Source: Planctomycetota bacterium
Lineage (GTDB): Bacteria > Planctomycetota > Phycisphaerae > WQYP01
DNA: 32,229 nucleotides
Reading direction: 5' to 3'
Assembly: GCA_021852275.1 (NCBI GenBank)
Contig: JAJZNX010000063.1
Span: 1-32,229 of the forward strand
Part shown: positions 1-9,523 of the stretch, one piece after another
How positions within the stretch are numbered: the stretch's first letter is position 1
How the letters are laid out: every line of letters starts with the position of its first letter
Translations under genes and position numbers: made by a program
Notes under the pieces: model-generated
The model's database searches: none
Told to the model about the DNA's origin: nothing
What the model saw: only the letters and a program-made list of their open reading frames with translations

Positions 1-2304
1 GGACCGGATATGGTCACCATGGGTAAACTCCCGCAGACGCCACGGGCCAAAAAAGTGATTGAATACGCGATTGAAGAAGCCCGCAATCTGGGCCATAACT
101 ATGTTGGTACGGAGCATCTGCTTCTAGGCCTGCTCCGGGAGCGCGATGGTGTTGCCGCCCAGGTGCTGATGAACCTGGGGCTGAAGCTCGAGGAAGTGCG
201 CGAAGAAGTGCTGAACTTGCTGGGTGCCGGGGTCGAAAGCGAAGCCAACCCCGAAAGCAAGGAGACTAAAACCAAATCGCGCACACCCGCGCTGGATTCC
301 TTCGGCCGCGATCTTACCGAACTGGCCCGTGAAGGAGCCTTGGACCCCGTTATCGGTCGAACCAATGAAATCGAACGGGTCATTCAAATTTTGTGCCGCC
401 GCACCAAAAATAATCCAGTGCTGCTGGGTGAAGCCGGCGTGGGCAAAACCGCCATTGTGGAAGGTCTGGCGCAGAAAATTGTGGCCAATGACGTTCCGGA
501 AATTTTATTTGAAAAGCGAATTGTAGTGCTGGATCTGGCGATGATGGTGGCCGGTACCAAGTATCGCGGGCAGTTTGAAGAACGCATCAAGGCGGTGATG
601 AACGAAGTGCGCCGCGCCAAAAATGTGGTGCTCTTCATTGATGAGCTTCACACCCTGGTCGGAGCGGGCGGGGCGGAAGGTGCCATTGACGCCAGCAATG
701 TTCTCAAGCCTTCCCTGGCCCGCGGCGAAATTCAGTGCATCGGAGCCACCACCCTTGATGAATACCGCAAATACGTGGAGAAAGACAGCGCCCTGGAACG
801 GCGTTTCCAGACCATTATCGTCGAACCGCCCAGCAAGGACGAAACGCTGGATATTTTGCGCGGCCTGCGCGATCGTTATGAGTCGCACCACCGCGTTCAG
901 ATTACCGATGGTGCCTTGCGCGGTGCGGTGGAACTTTCCACACGCTACATCACTGGGCGCTGCCTGCCGGACAAGGCCATCGATATTATTGACGAGGCCG
1001 GGGCCAGGGTGCGGCTTAAAAGCATGACGAAGCCGCCGAATTTGACGGAAATTGATGAACAAATTGAACGCCTGACCATGGACAAGGAAGAGGCGGTAAA
1101 AAACGCCGATTATGAACGCGCCGCCGAGCTACGCGATCAGGCTGAAGCTTTGCGCCGCAACAAGGAAGAAGCCCAGAAGAAATGGCGTGAGCAAGCCAAG
1201 GTGGTCGACGGTATTGTGGATGAGGAAATCGTGGCTGAAGTGGTCAGCAAAATGACGGGCGTTCCGCTCACCCGGCTCGAAAAGGCCGAGGCGTCGCGCC
1301 TTCTGGAACTGGAAAGTGAACTTCACAAGCGGGTAATCAGCCAGGATGAAGCCATTAAATCCATTTCGCGGTCTATTCGCCGCGCCCGGTCCGGCCTCAA
1401 GGACCCCGCCCGGCCTATGGGTACGTTCCTGTTTTTAGGGCCTTCCGGCGTGGGCAAAACCTTGCTGTCCAAGGCCATTGCGGAATTTCTATTCGGCAAT
1501 GAGGCTTCGCTGATTCAAATTGACATGTCTGAATACATGGAAAAGCATAATGTCAGCCGGCTCGTCGGTGCCCCGCCGGGCTACGTCGGTTACGAAGAAG
1601 GCGGACAGCTCACAGAACGCATTCGTCGTCGGCCCTACGCCGTAGTGCTGCTCGATGAAATTGAAAAAGCCCATCCGGACGTGTTCAATATGCTCCTGCA
1701 GATCATGGAAGAAGGGCACCTCACGGACAACGTCGGTCGCAAGGTGGATTTCAAAAATACCATCCTTATCATGACCAGCAACATCGGGGCGGACCTGATC
1801 AAGAGTGGCGGCATCCAGAGTTTCGGCTATGGCAAACGCGACAGCGAACAGGACTTTGAAGGAATGAAAAAAGGCCTGCTGCGCGAAGTTGAAAAGTTCT
1901 TCCGACCGGAATTCATCAACCGGCTGGATGAAACCATCATTTTCCGCCCGTTAAGCAAGGAAGATCTCTACCGCATCATCGATATAGAAATCCGCAAGGT
2001 CACCAAGCGTCTGGTGGAACAGGGAGTGGGTCTGGAAACCACCACCGCCGCCCACGATTTCCTCATTGAAAAAGGGTACAACCCGGACTTTGGTGCCCGG
2101 CCTCTCCGCCGTGCCATCGAGCAATACGTGGAAGACCCGCTGTCCGAGGCAATCCTCCGCGGCGAATATAAACAGGTCAGCAAGGTGAAAATTGACCGCA
2201 ACGGCGATTCTCTACGGTTTGAATCGGTGCCCGCTGCACCCCCGCCGGAGCCTCTGGCAGACGCTCCGGCTGTAGCCGGAACCAGTGCCGCCGACGCCAC
2301 CTGA
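1..2304 (+). CDS. clpC: ATP-dependent Clp protease ATPase subunit ClpC (5' partial)
   Basis: AAA+ unfoldase that feeds substrates to ClpP in the cytoplasm. The reading frame is open from base 1 (G-P-D before the first ATG at 10), and the residues there correspond to the second Clp_N repeat of planctomycete ClpC, so the true start and the first repeat lie left of the window. Counting from the ATG at 10: Clp_N repeat about 8-72, first AAA+ module with Walker A GEAGVGKT at 140-147 and Walker B VVLFIDE at about 206-212, a UVR-type linker (IDEQIERL... about 348-382), second AAA+ module with Walker A GPSGVGKT at 477-484, then a ClpB_D2-small-type C-terminal domain ending in an Ala/Pro-rich tail. 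The UVR linker separates ClpC from ClpA and ClpB. No terminator is evident after the stop. Confidence 0.96.
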   Translation, partial: GPDMVTMGKLPQTPRAKKVIEYAIEEARNLGHNYVGTEHLLLGLLRERDGVAAQVLMNLGLKLEEVREEVLNLLGAGVESEANPESKETKTKSRTPALDSFGRDLTELAREGALDPVIGRTNEIERVIQILCRRTKNNPVLLGEAGVGKTAIVEGLAQKIVANDVPEILFEKRIVVLDLAMMVAGTKYRGQFEERIKAVMNEVRRAKNVVLFIDELHTLVGAGGAEGAIDASNVLKPSLARGEIQCIGATTLDEYRKYVEKDSALERRFQTIIVEPPSKDETLDILRGLRDRYESHHRVQITDGALRGAVELSTRYITGRCLPDKAIDIIDEAGARVRLKSMTKPPNLTEIDEQIERLTMDKEEAVKNADYERAAELRDQAEALRRNKEEAQKKWREQAKVVDGIVDEEIVAEVVSKMTGVPLTRLEKAEASRLLELESELHKRVISQDEAIKSISRSIRRARSGLKDPARPMGTFLFLGPSGVGKTLLSKAIAEFLFGNEASLIQIDMSEYMEKHNVSRLVGAPPGYVGYEEGGQLTERIRRRPYAVVLLDEIEKAHPDVFNMLLQIMEEGHLTDNVGRKVDFKNTILIMTSNIGADLIKSGGIQSFGYGKRDSEQDFEGMKKGLLREVEKFFRPEFINRLDETIIFRPLSKEDLYRIIDIEIRKVTKRLVEQGVGLETTTAAHDFLIEKGYNPDFGARPLRRAIEQYVEDPLSEAILRGEYKQVSKVKIDRNGDSLRFESVPAAPPPEPLADAPAVAGTSAADAT

Positions 2305-2343
2305 TTCGGTGTTCTGCTTGCAGTCGTGAGGGCGCTTTAAAAA

Positions 2344-2393
2344 AGATCGCGTAAAAATAAATTCTTACGTTACGGCACAGAAGTATTTGCCAG
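2344..2393 (+). repeat. Decayed left end of the 165-bp MITE family
   Basis: About 50 bases align with the left end of the intact copies at 5420 and 21944. The shared core is CGCGTAAAAATAAATTC followed by TTACGGCRCAGAA, with substitutions and a small length change. The match fades after about 2393 and no right end is visible, so this is a relic or solo end. Confidence 0.65.
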
Positions 2394-2656
2394 TGAAGTT
2401 CGATCCGAGCCCGGAAGAAAGTGGCGTTACAATCGCCATCCCTCTGTCACCAACCTCCAGACCGGCCATTTGTATACTGGAACACCTCCGCGTTTGTTGA
2501 ACCAACTCTACCTGAATATGTTGGACCAGAGCTTATTCCCATTGCATAAGGCGCAGCGTCCATGGTTTGCTTTTACGTACCGGCAAGTTCGTTCCACATG
2601 TCTTACACCAGCGACTTTTCTCGAGCCTCTGTTATGCACTCATAGAGGGCATCGGG

Positions 2657-2679
2657 GGCCAAATCGGCTCCATTTGGCC
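2657..2679 (+). other. Stem-loop upstream of xfp
   Basis: GGCCAAAT and ATTTGGCC form a perfect 8-bp stem around the 7-nt loop CGGCTCC. There is no T-tract after it, so it is not an obvious intrinsic terminator. It could be an operator palindrome or an RNA structure in the phosphoketolase leader; the function is unknown. Confidence 0.35.
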
Positions 2680-2836
2680 GGCATACAACCCCAAATCGTC
2701 CATGAAGACCTGCGCGAAAAGCTGTTCGTTATTGGTAGTGCCCCCTTTTGCATTCGGCCCATGAACCAATTTGCCTGCGCTGCGCCACATGGCTAGCATA
2801 TCAATGGCGAACGGCAATACGAAAGGCAGGGCTGCC

Positions 2837-5206
2837 ATGGCCAGTAACACACTAACGTCCGAAATGCTCACCAAAATGGATGCGTACTGGCGGGCCGGCA
2901 ACTACATCTCCGTCGGACAGATTTATCTCTATGACAATCCACTGTTGAAAAAGCCCCTCAAGCTGGAACACATCAAACCTATGCTTCTGGGCCACTGGGG
3001 TACCACACCTGGCCAGAATTTTATTTACACGCACCTCAACCGCGTGATCAACAAGTATGATCTGGACATGATTTACCTTTCCGGCCCCGGCCATGGCGGT
3101 CCGGCCGTGGTCGGCAATGTGTACCTGGAAGGAACCTACAGCGAAGTATATCCCAATATAAGCCAGGATGAAGCAGGGCTGAAAAAGTTATTCAAACAGT
3201 TTTCTTTTCCTGGCGGAATTCCCAGCCATGCCGCGCCGGAAACCCCCGGTTCAATTCACGAGGGCGGCGAACTCGGCTATTCCCTTAGCCACGCCTTTGG
3301 TGCAGTTTTTGATAATCCGGACCTGATTGCCGCCTGCGTGGTGGGCGATGGCGAGGCGGAAACCGGTCCGCTGGCCACCAGTTGGCACTCCAACAAATTC
3401 TTAAATCCCAAAACCGACGGCGCGGTACTGCCTGTTTTGCATCTCAACGGATATAAAATTTCCAACCCCACTGTGTTGGCCCGTATTGAACCGGAAGAAT
3501 TGGAACAACTGCTGCGCGGTTACGGCTGGACGCCTTATTTTGTGCAAGGTGAAGAACCCGCACTGATGCACGAAGCCATGGCCGCCGCGCTGGATGCTGC
3601 GGTGGAACGCATCAAGGAAATTCAACATCAGGCGCGCAGCCAGAATAATATCATGCGCCCTCGCTGGCCCATGATTGTACTTAAGTCGCCCAAGGGGTGG
3701 ACCGGCCCGAAATTTATTGACGGCCTGCCCGTGGAAGGCACTTTTCGAGCCCATCAGGTGCCGCTCTCTGACCCGGCGAAAAACCCGGAGCATTTAAAGA
3801 TGCTGGAAAACTGGATGAGAAGCTATCACCCGGAGGAACTTTTCGACAATACCGGACGCCTCAAGCCGGAACTTGCCGCCCTTGCACCAAAAGGTACGCG
3901 GCGGATGGGATCCAACCCGCACGCCAACGGCGGTCTGCTGCTGCGCGATTTGCGGATGCCGGACTTTCGTGATTATGCCGTGGCCGTTCCCGCGCCCGGC
4001 ATTACCGGCATCGGCGATACACATGTGCTGGGCCCATTTTTGCGCGATGTGGCCAAGCTCAATGAGCAGCCGCGGACTTTCCGCCTGCTGGGCCCGGATG
4101 AAACACTTTCCAATGGACTTGGGGCGGTGTTTGAGACCACTCATCGCCAATGGGATGCCCGCGAAGTGCCACAAGATGAATTTCTCGCACCCGCAGGCGG
4201 CGTACTGGATTCAATGCTCAGCGAACATCAGTGTGAAGGCTGGCTGGAAGGATATCTGCTTACCGGGCGGCATGGCGTATTCAACTGCTATGAAGCCTTC
4301 ACCCATGTTGTTGCTTCTATGTTTAATCAGCACGCCAAGTGGCTGGAAGTAACCCGCGATTTGCCCTGGCGCGCGGATATTGCCTCGTTGAATTATCTGC
4401 TTTCTTCGCATGTATGGCGGCAGGACCACAACGGTTTTACCCATCAGGATCCCGGCTTTCTGGATCTGGTGATGAATAAAAAAGCGGACGTGGTGCGCGT
4501 TTATCTGCCGCCGGATGCTAACTGTCTGCTTTCCGTAATGGATCATTGCCTGCGCAGCCGGCAGTACGTCAACGTGGTGGTAGCCGGAAAACATCCCGCT
4601 CCGCAGTGGTTGTCGGTGGATGCCGCAGCCAGCCATTGCGCCCAGGGCATTGGGATATGGCAATGGGCCAGCAACGATGCCGGCGGCGAACCAGATGTGG
4701 TGCTGGGCTGCGCTGGTGATGTGCCCACGCTGGAGGTGCTCGGGGCGGTTTCCATTTTACGGCGGGAATTACCAGATCTGAAGATACGAGTGGTCAATGT
4801 CGTCGATCTGATGAAACTTCAGCCCAGCAGCGAACATCCGCACGGCCTGCAGGACTCGGACTTTGACTCTCTTTTCACCCGGGATAAGCCGATCATCTTT
4901 GCCTTTCACGGCTATCCCTGGCTGATTCACCGGTTAACCTATCGGCGCGCTAATCACCGCAATCTGCACGTACGCGGGTACAAGGAAAAAGGGACCATTA
5001 CCACCCCCTTCGATATGACCGTCCTGAATGATATGGACCGATTCCATCTGGTGCAGGATGTGGTGGATCGGCTGCCGCAGCTCGGTGCCAAGGTAGCGTA
5101 TCTCAAGCAAATGGTGCGCGACAAACTCGTTGAGCACAAGCGCTACATTGACCAGCACGGACAGGACCTGCCGGAAATTCGCAACTGGAAATGGAGTGCC
5201 CGATGA
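2837..5206 (+). CDS. xfp: Xylulose-5-phosphate/fructose-6-phosphate phosphoketolase
   Basis: Thiamine-diphosphate enzyme of the cytoplasm that splits xylulose-5-P (and often fructose-6-P) with phosphate to give acetyl-phosphate plus glyceraldehyde-3-P (or erythrose-4-P). The 789-residue length from the ATG at 2837 fits the family (about 785-805). Visible family signatures are [20 protein letters not shown] near the N-terminus, GHGGPA at 85-90, the ThDP/Mg motif GDGEAETG at 170-177 and the C-terminal [15 protein letters not shown] block. I chose 2837 because the alignment to the family begins close behind it and AGGCAGG lies 6 bases upstream. In-frame starts at 2771 (TTG), 2789 and 2804 would add an atypical N-terminal tail. 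The gene stands alone with long gaps on both sides. No acetate kinase or phosphotransacetylase gene is in the window to complete the pathway. Confidence 0.96.
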   Translation: MASNTLTSEMLTKMDAYWRAGNYISVGQIYLYDNPLLKKPLKLEHIKPMLLGHWGTTPGQNFIYTHLNRVINKYDLDMIYLSGPGHGGPAVVGNVYLEGTYSEVYPNISQDEAGLKKLFKQFSFPGGIPSHAAPETPGSIHEGGELGYSLSHAFGAVFDNPDLIAACVVGDGEAETGPLATSWHSNKFLNPKTDGAVLPVLHLNGYKISNPTVLARIEPEELEQLLRGYGWTPYFVQGEEPALMHEAMAAALDAAVERIKEIQHQARSQNNIMRPRWPMIVLKSPKGWTGPKFIDGLPVEGTFRAHQVPLSDPAKNPEHLKMLENWMRSYHPEELFDNTGRLKPELAALAPKGTRRMGSNPHANGGLLLRDLRMPDFRDYAVAVPAPGITGIGDTHVLGPFLRDVAKLNEQPRTFRLLGPDETLSNGLGAVFETTHRQWDAREVPQDEFLAPAGGVLDSMLSEHQCEGWLEGYLLTGRHGVFNCYEAFTHVVASMFNQHAKWLEVTRDLPWRADIASLNYLLSSHVWRQDHNGFTHQDPGFLDLVMNKKADVVRVYLPPDANCLLSVMDHCLRSRQYVNVVVAGKHPAPQWLSVDAAASHCAQGIGIWQWASNDAGGEPDVVLGCAGDVPTLEVLGAVSILRRELPDLKIRVVNVVDLMKLQPSSEHPHGLQDSDFDSLFTRDKPIIFAFHGYPWLIHRLTYRRANHRNLHVRGYKEKGTITTPFDMTVLNDMDRFHLVQDVVDRLPQLGAKVAYLKQMVRDKLVEHKRYIDQHGQDLPEIRNWKWSAR

Positions 5207-5607
5207 AGGGACCGGGCAAACGACCCGCCGATAGAGCACTGGCCAGAAAAACACCAGACGTTTCATCCTCAGCAGAGTTGCCTGAACCCGGATTTGCCCG
5301 GCTGTCATTTGACATCTACTGTCCCATAAATTATTGTAGAAATGTGCTTTATGCGCCAGTTGGGACGTTGTTCCCACCTTGCGTGTGGTCGTTGCCAAAA
5401 GCCGGCAAGGTTTACTTTAGGGACCGCGCAAAAATAAATTCGTGTTTTACGGCGCAGAAATTTTGGCCGCCAGCGAGGCGTGAGTGAGGCGCATATCCCG
5501 GCAGTGGGTCTGAAACGAGCGAACAACGAAGCTGGAGGCCAAAAGGGCCAGCCGAAAAGTGCGAAGTTATTTTTGCCCGGTTCCTTAATATTCTCCGGAG
5601 ATAATTT
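5207..5607. other. Intergenic gap between xfp and the secreted protein gene
   Basis: About 210 bases of unassigned sequence follow the xfp stop, with only weak inverted repeats (for example CCTTGC...GCAAGG around 5377-5410). The 165-bp MITE follows at 5420-5584, then 23 bases that hold the ribosome binding site of the next gene. No intrinsic terminator with a T-tract was found after xfp. Confidence 0.55.
5420..5584. mobile_element. MITE copy A (165 bp, TIRs, TTA target duplication)
   Basis: Non-coding element with imperfect terminal inverted repeats. The left end begins GGGACCGCGCAAAAATAA, and the reverse complement of the right end begins GGAACCGGGCAAAAATAA, about 20 of 23 positions matching. 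An inner inverted pair, TTTTGGCCGCCAGC (5461-5474) against GCTGGAGGCCAAAA (5531-5544), makes almost the whole element foldable. It is flanked by TTA on both sides (5417-5419 and 5585-5587). It differs from the copy at 21944 at only two positions. There is no coding capacity. The TWA target and end type suggest mobilisation by an IS5/IS1031-like transposase elsewhere in the genome (inference). Confidence 0.9.
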
Positions 5608-6330
5608 ATGTCAGTGCGTTCATTTATACTCGGCATCACCGCCGTGGCCTTGCTTGGCGTTTCGGTAGTCCATGCAGCCACCAATTTGAGTACGCCGCTG
5701 GGTGCCTTGCGCAGCTACGCAGCCGCCATTCACGCGCAAAGTGTGCCCCATGCGATGGCGTGTGTCAGCAGCACCGGCAAACGCGAAAAAGCCGTGGTGA
5801 AATCCATGTTGACGATGATGGTGGCCAATGAACATTTATCCAAAATCGCGGTGGCCAGGCTGGGCCCACCCACCAGTCGCGGCGGCAAGGAATTAGCCAG
5901 CGCTTCCAGCGGTTACAAGGCCATGCAGGCCAAACTCAAAAAGGCCAAAGTAAGCATCAAGGGTACCGAGGCCACCGTCACAATGCCGGCACCTAAAGGC
6001 ACCACTGCTGGCAAAACCGGCATACTTTATTTTAAGAAAGTCGGCACCCATTGGAAAATTGACGGAGAAAAACTTTTTCATCTGGATGCCGTGAAGAAAA
6101 TTCCGACCAAGGAACTGTCCCAGAGGCTGAAAATGAGCGATCAGATGGCTGGAGCCTTTAATGCTGCGGCCGACGATATTCAAACGGGTAAGGTAAAAAC
6201 TTGGAAACAACTGCACGACGACATCTATATGAAAATGATGGCTGTGATGCACATAGGCGACATGGGCGGCGCCCCGGCTAATAATGGTGGTGCGGGTAGC
6301 GGACCGGCTGGCGGCGGCATGGGGCATTAA
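5608..6330 (+). CDS. Secreted protein of unknown function
   Basis: 240 residues. The N-terminus is a clear Sec signal peptide: basic start, hydrophobic core about 6-20, likely cleavage after VVHA near 23. The mature part is Ala/Lys-rich with a lipocalin- or NTF2-like feel in the middle (GILYFKKVGTHWKIDGEK, about 138-155, resembles the short strands of exported hypothetical proteins with a SnoaL/DUF4878-type fold, but this is only a resemblance). The C-terminus is a Gly/Ala-rich low-complexity tail ending GGGMGH. The ATG at 5608 is preceded by CCGGAG at 7 bases. The MITE ends only 23 bases upstream, so its promoter must lie inside or beyond the element. It converges with the HD-domain gene at 6408. 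I do not recognise a function. Confidence 0.85.
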   Translation: MSVRSFILGITAVALLGVSVVHAATNLSTPLGALRSYAAAIHAQSVPHAMACVSSTGKREKAVVKSMLTMMVANEHLSKIAVARLGPPTSRGGKELASASSGYKAMQAKLKKAKVSIKGTEATVTMPAPKGTTAGKTGILYFKKVGTHWKIDGEKLFHLDAVKKIPTKELSQRLKMSDQMAGAFNAAADDIQTGKVKTWKQLHDDIYMKMMAVMHIGDMGGAPANNGGAGSGPAGGGMGH

Positions 6331-6407
6331 ATTGATCACCCCAACAGCCATGACGACCGCTCCACGGCCCAAACCCGCCGCGCTTGGCAACATCGCCATC
6401 TCCACGC

Positions 6408-7391
6408 TCATTCCGGTTTGCCGGTGGTAATGGATGGCCGGAAAAGCTGGCTGCTGAAAGCCTTCTGGTATTCCGTCCAGTTGCCGTCTTCACTGGGAGC
6501 GGCGACTGCATCAATCGCCATTTGAGTTTTGGCATCCAAGTTATCAATCATGTTCACTAAAATCGCTTCCGGCGTTTTGGGGCGTACCGCAGCACCAAAC
6601 TCCGGTTCACCATGGTGCGAAAGAATAATGTGCTCAATGACCATCAGCAGATCCGGACGGAAGGCCTTGCCGGTCTGTTGCGAGATTTTTTCCGCCCTTT
6701 GATGCACCCACATCGTACCAATGGCAATATGTCCGACCAGGCGGCCGGTATCGGTGTAGTCAAAACCGGTGGAAAAGGCCAACTCCGCCGTTTTGCCGAT
6801 GTCATGCAGGAACAGCCCGGCCAATACCAGATCCTGATCTATATCCGGATAGCGCGGACATATCACCAATGCCAGTTCCAGCAGACTAAGCGTATGTTCC
6901 AAAAGGCCGCCGATCCAGGCGTGGTGCATGCTTTGCGCCGCCGGGGAAAGCGAAAAACGCTTCATCAATTCCGGATCATTCACAAACGAAGCGATAAGCT
7001 GCGCCAGGTCTTTATCGTTGATTTTGCCCAATATCACCTTCATCCGGGCCAGCATCTCCGGCACATTTTTCTGCGTATGCTTGAGCAGTTCCATCAGATT
7101 CAGCCGGGAAGCATCCTCAATTTTCTGTATTCCCTCCGCCACAAGCTGCAGATGGCCCTGATAATTTTCCACCCGTCCGCGTACCTGCACGTATCCGGTA
7201 CCAGGCAGCCGGTCATACAATTCACGAGCGATATTCCACATGCGGCAATGAATTTTTCCGGTAGCATCGGAACATTCGGCTTTCAGGTACGGCTTGTTGG
7301 AGGTGGTGGTACCAAGCTGTTTGCCGCCCAGCACAAAAGCCTGATCCACAACATCTCCTTCACGGAGTTGAGCAATAGCAATGCGCGTCAT
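6408..7391 (-). CDS. OB-fold and HD-domain protein, YhaM-type 3'-5' exoribonuclease
   Basis: 327 residues, close to the length of YhaM-family nucleases (about 314). An OB-fold nucleic-acid-binding domain (tRNA_anti type) covers about 10-95. A metal-dependent HD domain follows, with H166 (GGLLEHTLSL), the HD doublet in GLFLHDIGKT (H196-D197), HH at 259-260 (ILSHHGEPEFG) and D283/D286 in MIDNLDAKTQ. Members trim RNA or single-stranded DNA from the 3' end in the cytoplasm, so that role is inferred here. The open frame runs further upstream, but the ATG at 7391 has GGAAGG 7 bases ahead and starts at the family N-terminus. It is divergent from the GH2 gene; a possible promoter is TTGTAC (7457-7452) with TAGAGT (7434-7429) at 17-bp spacing. 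Confidence 0.88.
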   Translation of the reverse strand: MTRIAIAQLREGDVVDQAFVLGGKQLGTTTSNKPYLKAECSDATGKIHCRMWNIARELYDRLPGTGYVQVRGRVENYQGHLQLVAEGIQKIEDASRLNLMELLKHTQKNVPEMLARMKVILGKINDKDLAQLIASFVNDPELMKRFSLSPAAQSMHHAWIGGLLEHTLSLLELALVICPRYPDIDQDLVLAGLFLHDIGKTAELAFSTGFDYTDTGRLVGHIAIGTMWVHQRAEKISQQTGKAFRPDLLMVIEHIILSHHGEPEFGAAVRPKTPEAILVNMIDNLDAKTQMAIDAVAAPSEDGNWTEYQKAFSSQLFRPSITTGKPE

Positions 7392-7428
7392 GATAAACCT
7401 TCCAGTATTCAAAAACCCGGCGACTGAA

Positions 7429-7457
7429 ACTCTACGCGAATACAACTTTTTGTACAA
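7429..7457 (-). promoter_or_regulatory. Possible sigma70-type promoter for the YhaM-like gene
   Basis: On the minus strand TTGTAC (7457-7452) and TAGAGT (7434-7429) are separated by 17 bp, about 38 bases ahead of the start. Each hexamer has four or more consensus bases. This is a sequence match only. Confidence 0.35.
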
Positions 7458-7532
7458 CCGCAGCCAGCACATACTGCACCAATGGCTTCTGACACTCCCG
7501 CCATAAGCGGCTCCTTTCCGGAAAACTCGCAA

Positions 7533-7560
7533 TTGCCTTTTTTGAACGGGTTGATAGCAT
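7533..7560 (+). promoter_or_regulatory. Possible promoter for the GH2-GH38 genes
   Basis: TTGCCT (7533-7538) and TAGCAT (7555-7560) have a 16-bp spacer and lie about 80 bases ahead of the GH2 start, in the divergent gap. The match is moderate and not unique. Confidence 0.3.
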
Positions 7561-7641
7561 AGTTTCTCTTCAGGCCCGTTGGGAGCCTGACTGGCCCGCA
7601 GGCTCGGAACATCTTGTTGAATGCTGCAAGGTAAAAGCGAC

Positions 7642-9483
7642 ATGTCAATTATTCCACGCCCCGAATATCCCCGTCCACAATTTTGCCGCGAAAAATGGCT
7701 GTGCCTGAATGGCTCCTGGGAATTTGAAATGGATGTCAGCGACAGCGGCCTGGAACGCGGATTGTTGCATCGTCCGCTCAAGTCCAAAATCACCGTTCCC
7801 TTCTGCCCGGAATCGACTCTCTCTGGAATCGGCCATACCGATTTCATGCCCGCGGTCTGGTATCGCCGCAAGGTGGCAATTCCCGCAGATTGGAACACCG
7901 GCCGCATATTGTTGCACTTTCAGGCCGTGGATTATGACGCCACCGTGTGGGTCAACGGCCGTGAGGTCTACCGGCATCGCGGTGGCTTTACACCTTTTAC
8001 GGTGGATCTGCGCAGCGGCGTGGACGCCGGAACAGAGTTGACTGTGGTGCTGCGGGCACGCGATGATGCGCGATCTTTGCCGCAACCGCTGGGCAAGCAG
8101 TCCCGGGAGTATGCCAATCAAGGGTGTCTGTACACGCGTACCACGGGTATCTGGCAGACGGTATGGATGGAGCCTGTCCCCGCTGAAGGCTATTTACATC
8201 GCCCTCGACTAACGCCGGATGTCGCTGCAGGCGTTATCCGTCTGGTGCAGCCGATCAGTCGTAATGCAGCCGGCTGGAAAATTCGGGCAGTGCTTTCGGA
8301 CCAAGATGGTTCGGTGGCCACCGCTGAGACGCGAGCAGATCTTGATCTAAGCCCCACTGTGGACCTGCCCATCCCCGCCGACCGCCGTCGGCTGTGGTCC
8401 ATCGCTGATCCGCATTTATATGATTTGAAAATTGAACTTCTCAATCAACAACATGAAGTGGTAGATGCCGCCCGCAGTTATGCCGGCTTGCGCAGTGTAT
8501 GCCTTGATGGTCATCGCCTGCTGTTGAATGGAAAACCAATCTTCCAGCGGCTGGTGCTGGACCAGGGTTATTATCCCGACAGTATTTTGACCGCCCCAAC
8601 CGATGAGGCTCTCAAGACGGATATCGCGCTGTCCCAGGCGGCGGGTTTCAACGGTGCCCGGCTGCATCAGAAGGTTTTTGAAGAGCGGTTCCTTTATCAC
8701 GCCGACCGAATGGGGTACCTGTGTTGGGGCGAATTTGCCGACTGGGGTGCTGCGGGATTCGGTCCTGCCAGAGATCACCAGAGACACCCCATAACCTTTG
8801 CCGGTCAATGGCTGGAGGCATTGCAGCGCGATTATTCCCACCCGTGTATCATTGGATGGTGTCCTCTGAATGAAACGCACCAGCCCATTGGCGACCGAAT
8901 CAGTGATCTTGATGATGCCACCAGGGCTCTGTTTCTGGCCACCAGGGCGATGGACCCCACCAGACCCGTGTTGGATACTTCAGGCTATTCCCACCGCGTT
9001 TATGAAGCGGATGTTTATGATTCCCATGACTATGCTGATAACTCCGACTTCTGGAAGGGCTTTGCAGGATTTAAACTGCGGCATCAGGCAACTCCAACAT
9101 TCGCTCCTTTTGCTAATTGCGCCACCGACGCGCAGCCAGCCTCCATTGTTTACAACGGCCAGCCCTATTTTGTCAGTGAATTCGGTGGTCTGGGCTTTCA
9201 TCTGGCGGCTGTAACGAAAGATAAAAATGCCGTGGAAGCGGCTGTCCCCTGGGGCTACGGCCAGATACCCACCACCGAAGAGGAATTTCTCAAGCGTTTT
9301 TCCGCACTCTGTGACGTGCTGCTGGATAATCCACGGATGTTCGGTTATTGCTATACACAGTTGACTGATGTTTTTCAAGAACAGAACGGAATTTTTACCT
9401 TTGATCGCCGCGCCAAAATTGACCTGGTCAAAGTGCGCAACATTCAACAACGCCAGGCCGCGTTTGAGGCGCAGCGCGGTTGA
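7642..9483 (+). CDS. Glycoside hydrolase family 2 enzyme
   Basis: 613 residues. The domain order is that of GH2: an N-terminal jelly-roll sugar-binding domain (about 15-165, with LNGSWEF and VDYDATVWVNGREVYRHRGGFTPFTVDL), an immunoglobulin-like domain (about 170-280) and a TIM-barrel catalytic domain. The acid/base is E411 in WCPLNETHQ and the nucleophile is E513 in VSEFGGLGFH. No signal peptide is visible, so it should act in the cytoplasm on imported oligosaccharides. I chose 7642 rather than the ATG at 7621 because AAGG lies upstream of 7642 and none lies ahead of 7621. The alpha-mannosidase gene follows after 40 bases, suggesting one transcript for a mixed or mannose-containing glycan. 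The exact sugar (beta-galactoside, beta-glucuronide or beta-mannoside) cannot be read from the sequence. Confidence 0.92.
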   Translation: MSIIPRPEYPRPQFCREKWLCLNGSWEFEMDVSDSGLERGLLHRPLKSKITVPFCPESTLSGIGHTDFMPAVWYRRKVAIPADWNTGRILLHFQAVDYDATVWVNGREVYRHRGGFTPFTVDLRSGVDAGTELTVVLRARDDARSLPQPLGKQSREYANQGCLYTRTTGIWQTVWMEPVPAEGYLHRPRLTPDVAAGVIRLVQPISRNAAGWKIRAVLSDQDGSVATAETRADLDLSPTVDLPIPADRRRLWSIADPHLYDLKIELLNQQHEVVDAARSYAGLRSVCLDGHRLLLNGKPIFQRLVLDQGYYPDSILTAPTDEALKTDIALSQAAGFNGARLHQKVFEERFLYHADRMGYLCWGEFADWGAAGFGPARDHQRHPITFAGQWLEALQRDYSHPCIIGWCPLNETHQPIGDRISDLDDATRALFLATRAMDPTRPVLDTSGYSHRVYEADVYDSHDYADNSDFWKGFAGFKLRHQATPTFAPFANCATDAQPASIVYNGQPYFVSEFGGLGFHLAAVTKDKNAVEAAVPWGYGQIPTTEEEFLKRFSALCDVLLDNPRMFGYCYTQLTDVFQEQNGIFTFDRRAKIDLVKVRNIQQRQAAFEAQRG

Positions 9484-9523
9484 AGGTCGGCGACATCCAC
9501 ATAAAAGATGATATGGAGCGTTC

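Larger units (their letters stand above)
2305..2836. other. Intergenic gap between clpC and xfp
   Basis: This 532-bp stretch holds no convincing gene. It contains a decayed MITE left end (2344-2393) and a perfect 8-bp stem-loop at 2657-2679 (GGCCAAAT, 7-nt loop, ATTTGGCC), about 160 bases before the phosphoketolase start. The short open frames here lack a ribosome binding site and recognisable composition. No promoter could be assigned with confidence. Confidence 0.6.

Noticed and set aside
2470-2796. 108-codon open frame between clpC and xfp
   Set aside because: No ribosome binding site, unusual composition, and overlap with the xfp start region.
6612-7427. 271-codon plus-strand open frame
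   Set aside because: It lies opposite the OB/HD-domain nuclease, whose catalytic motifs and start site are clear.
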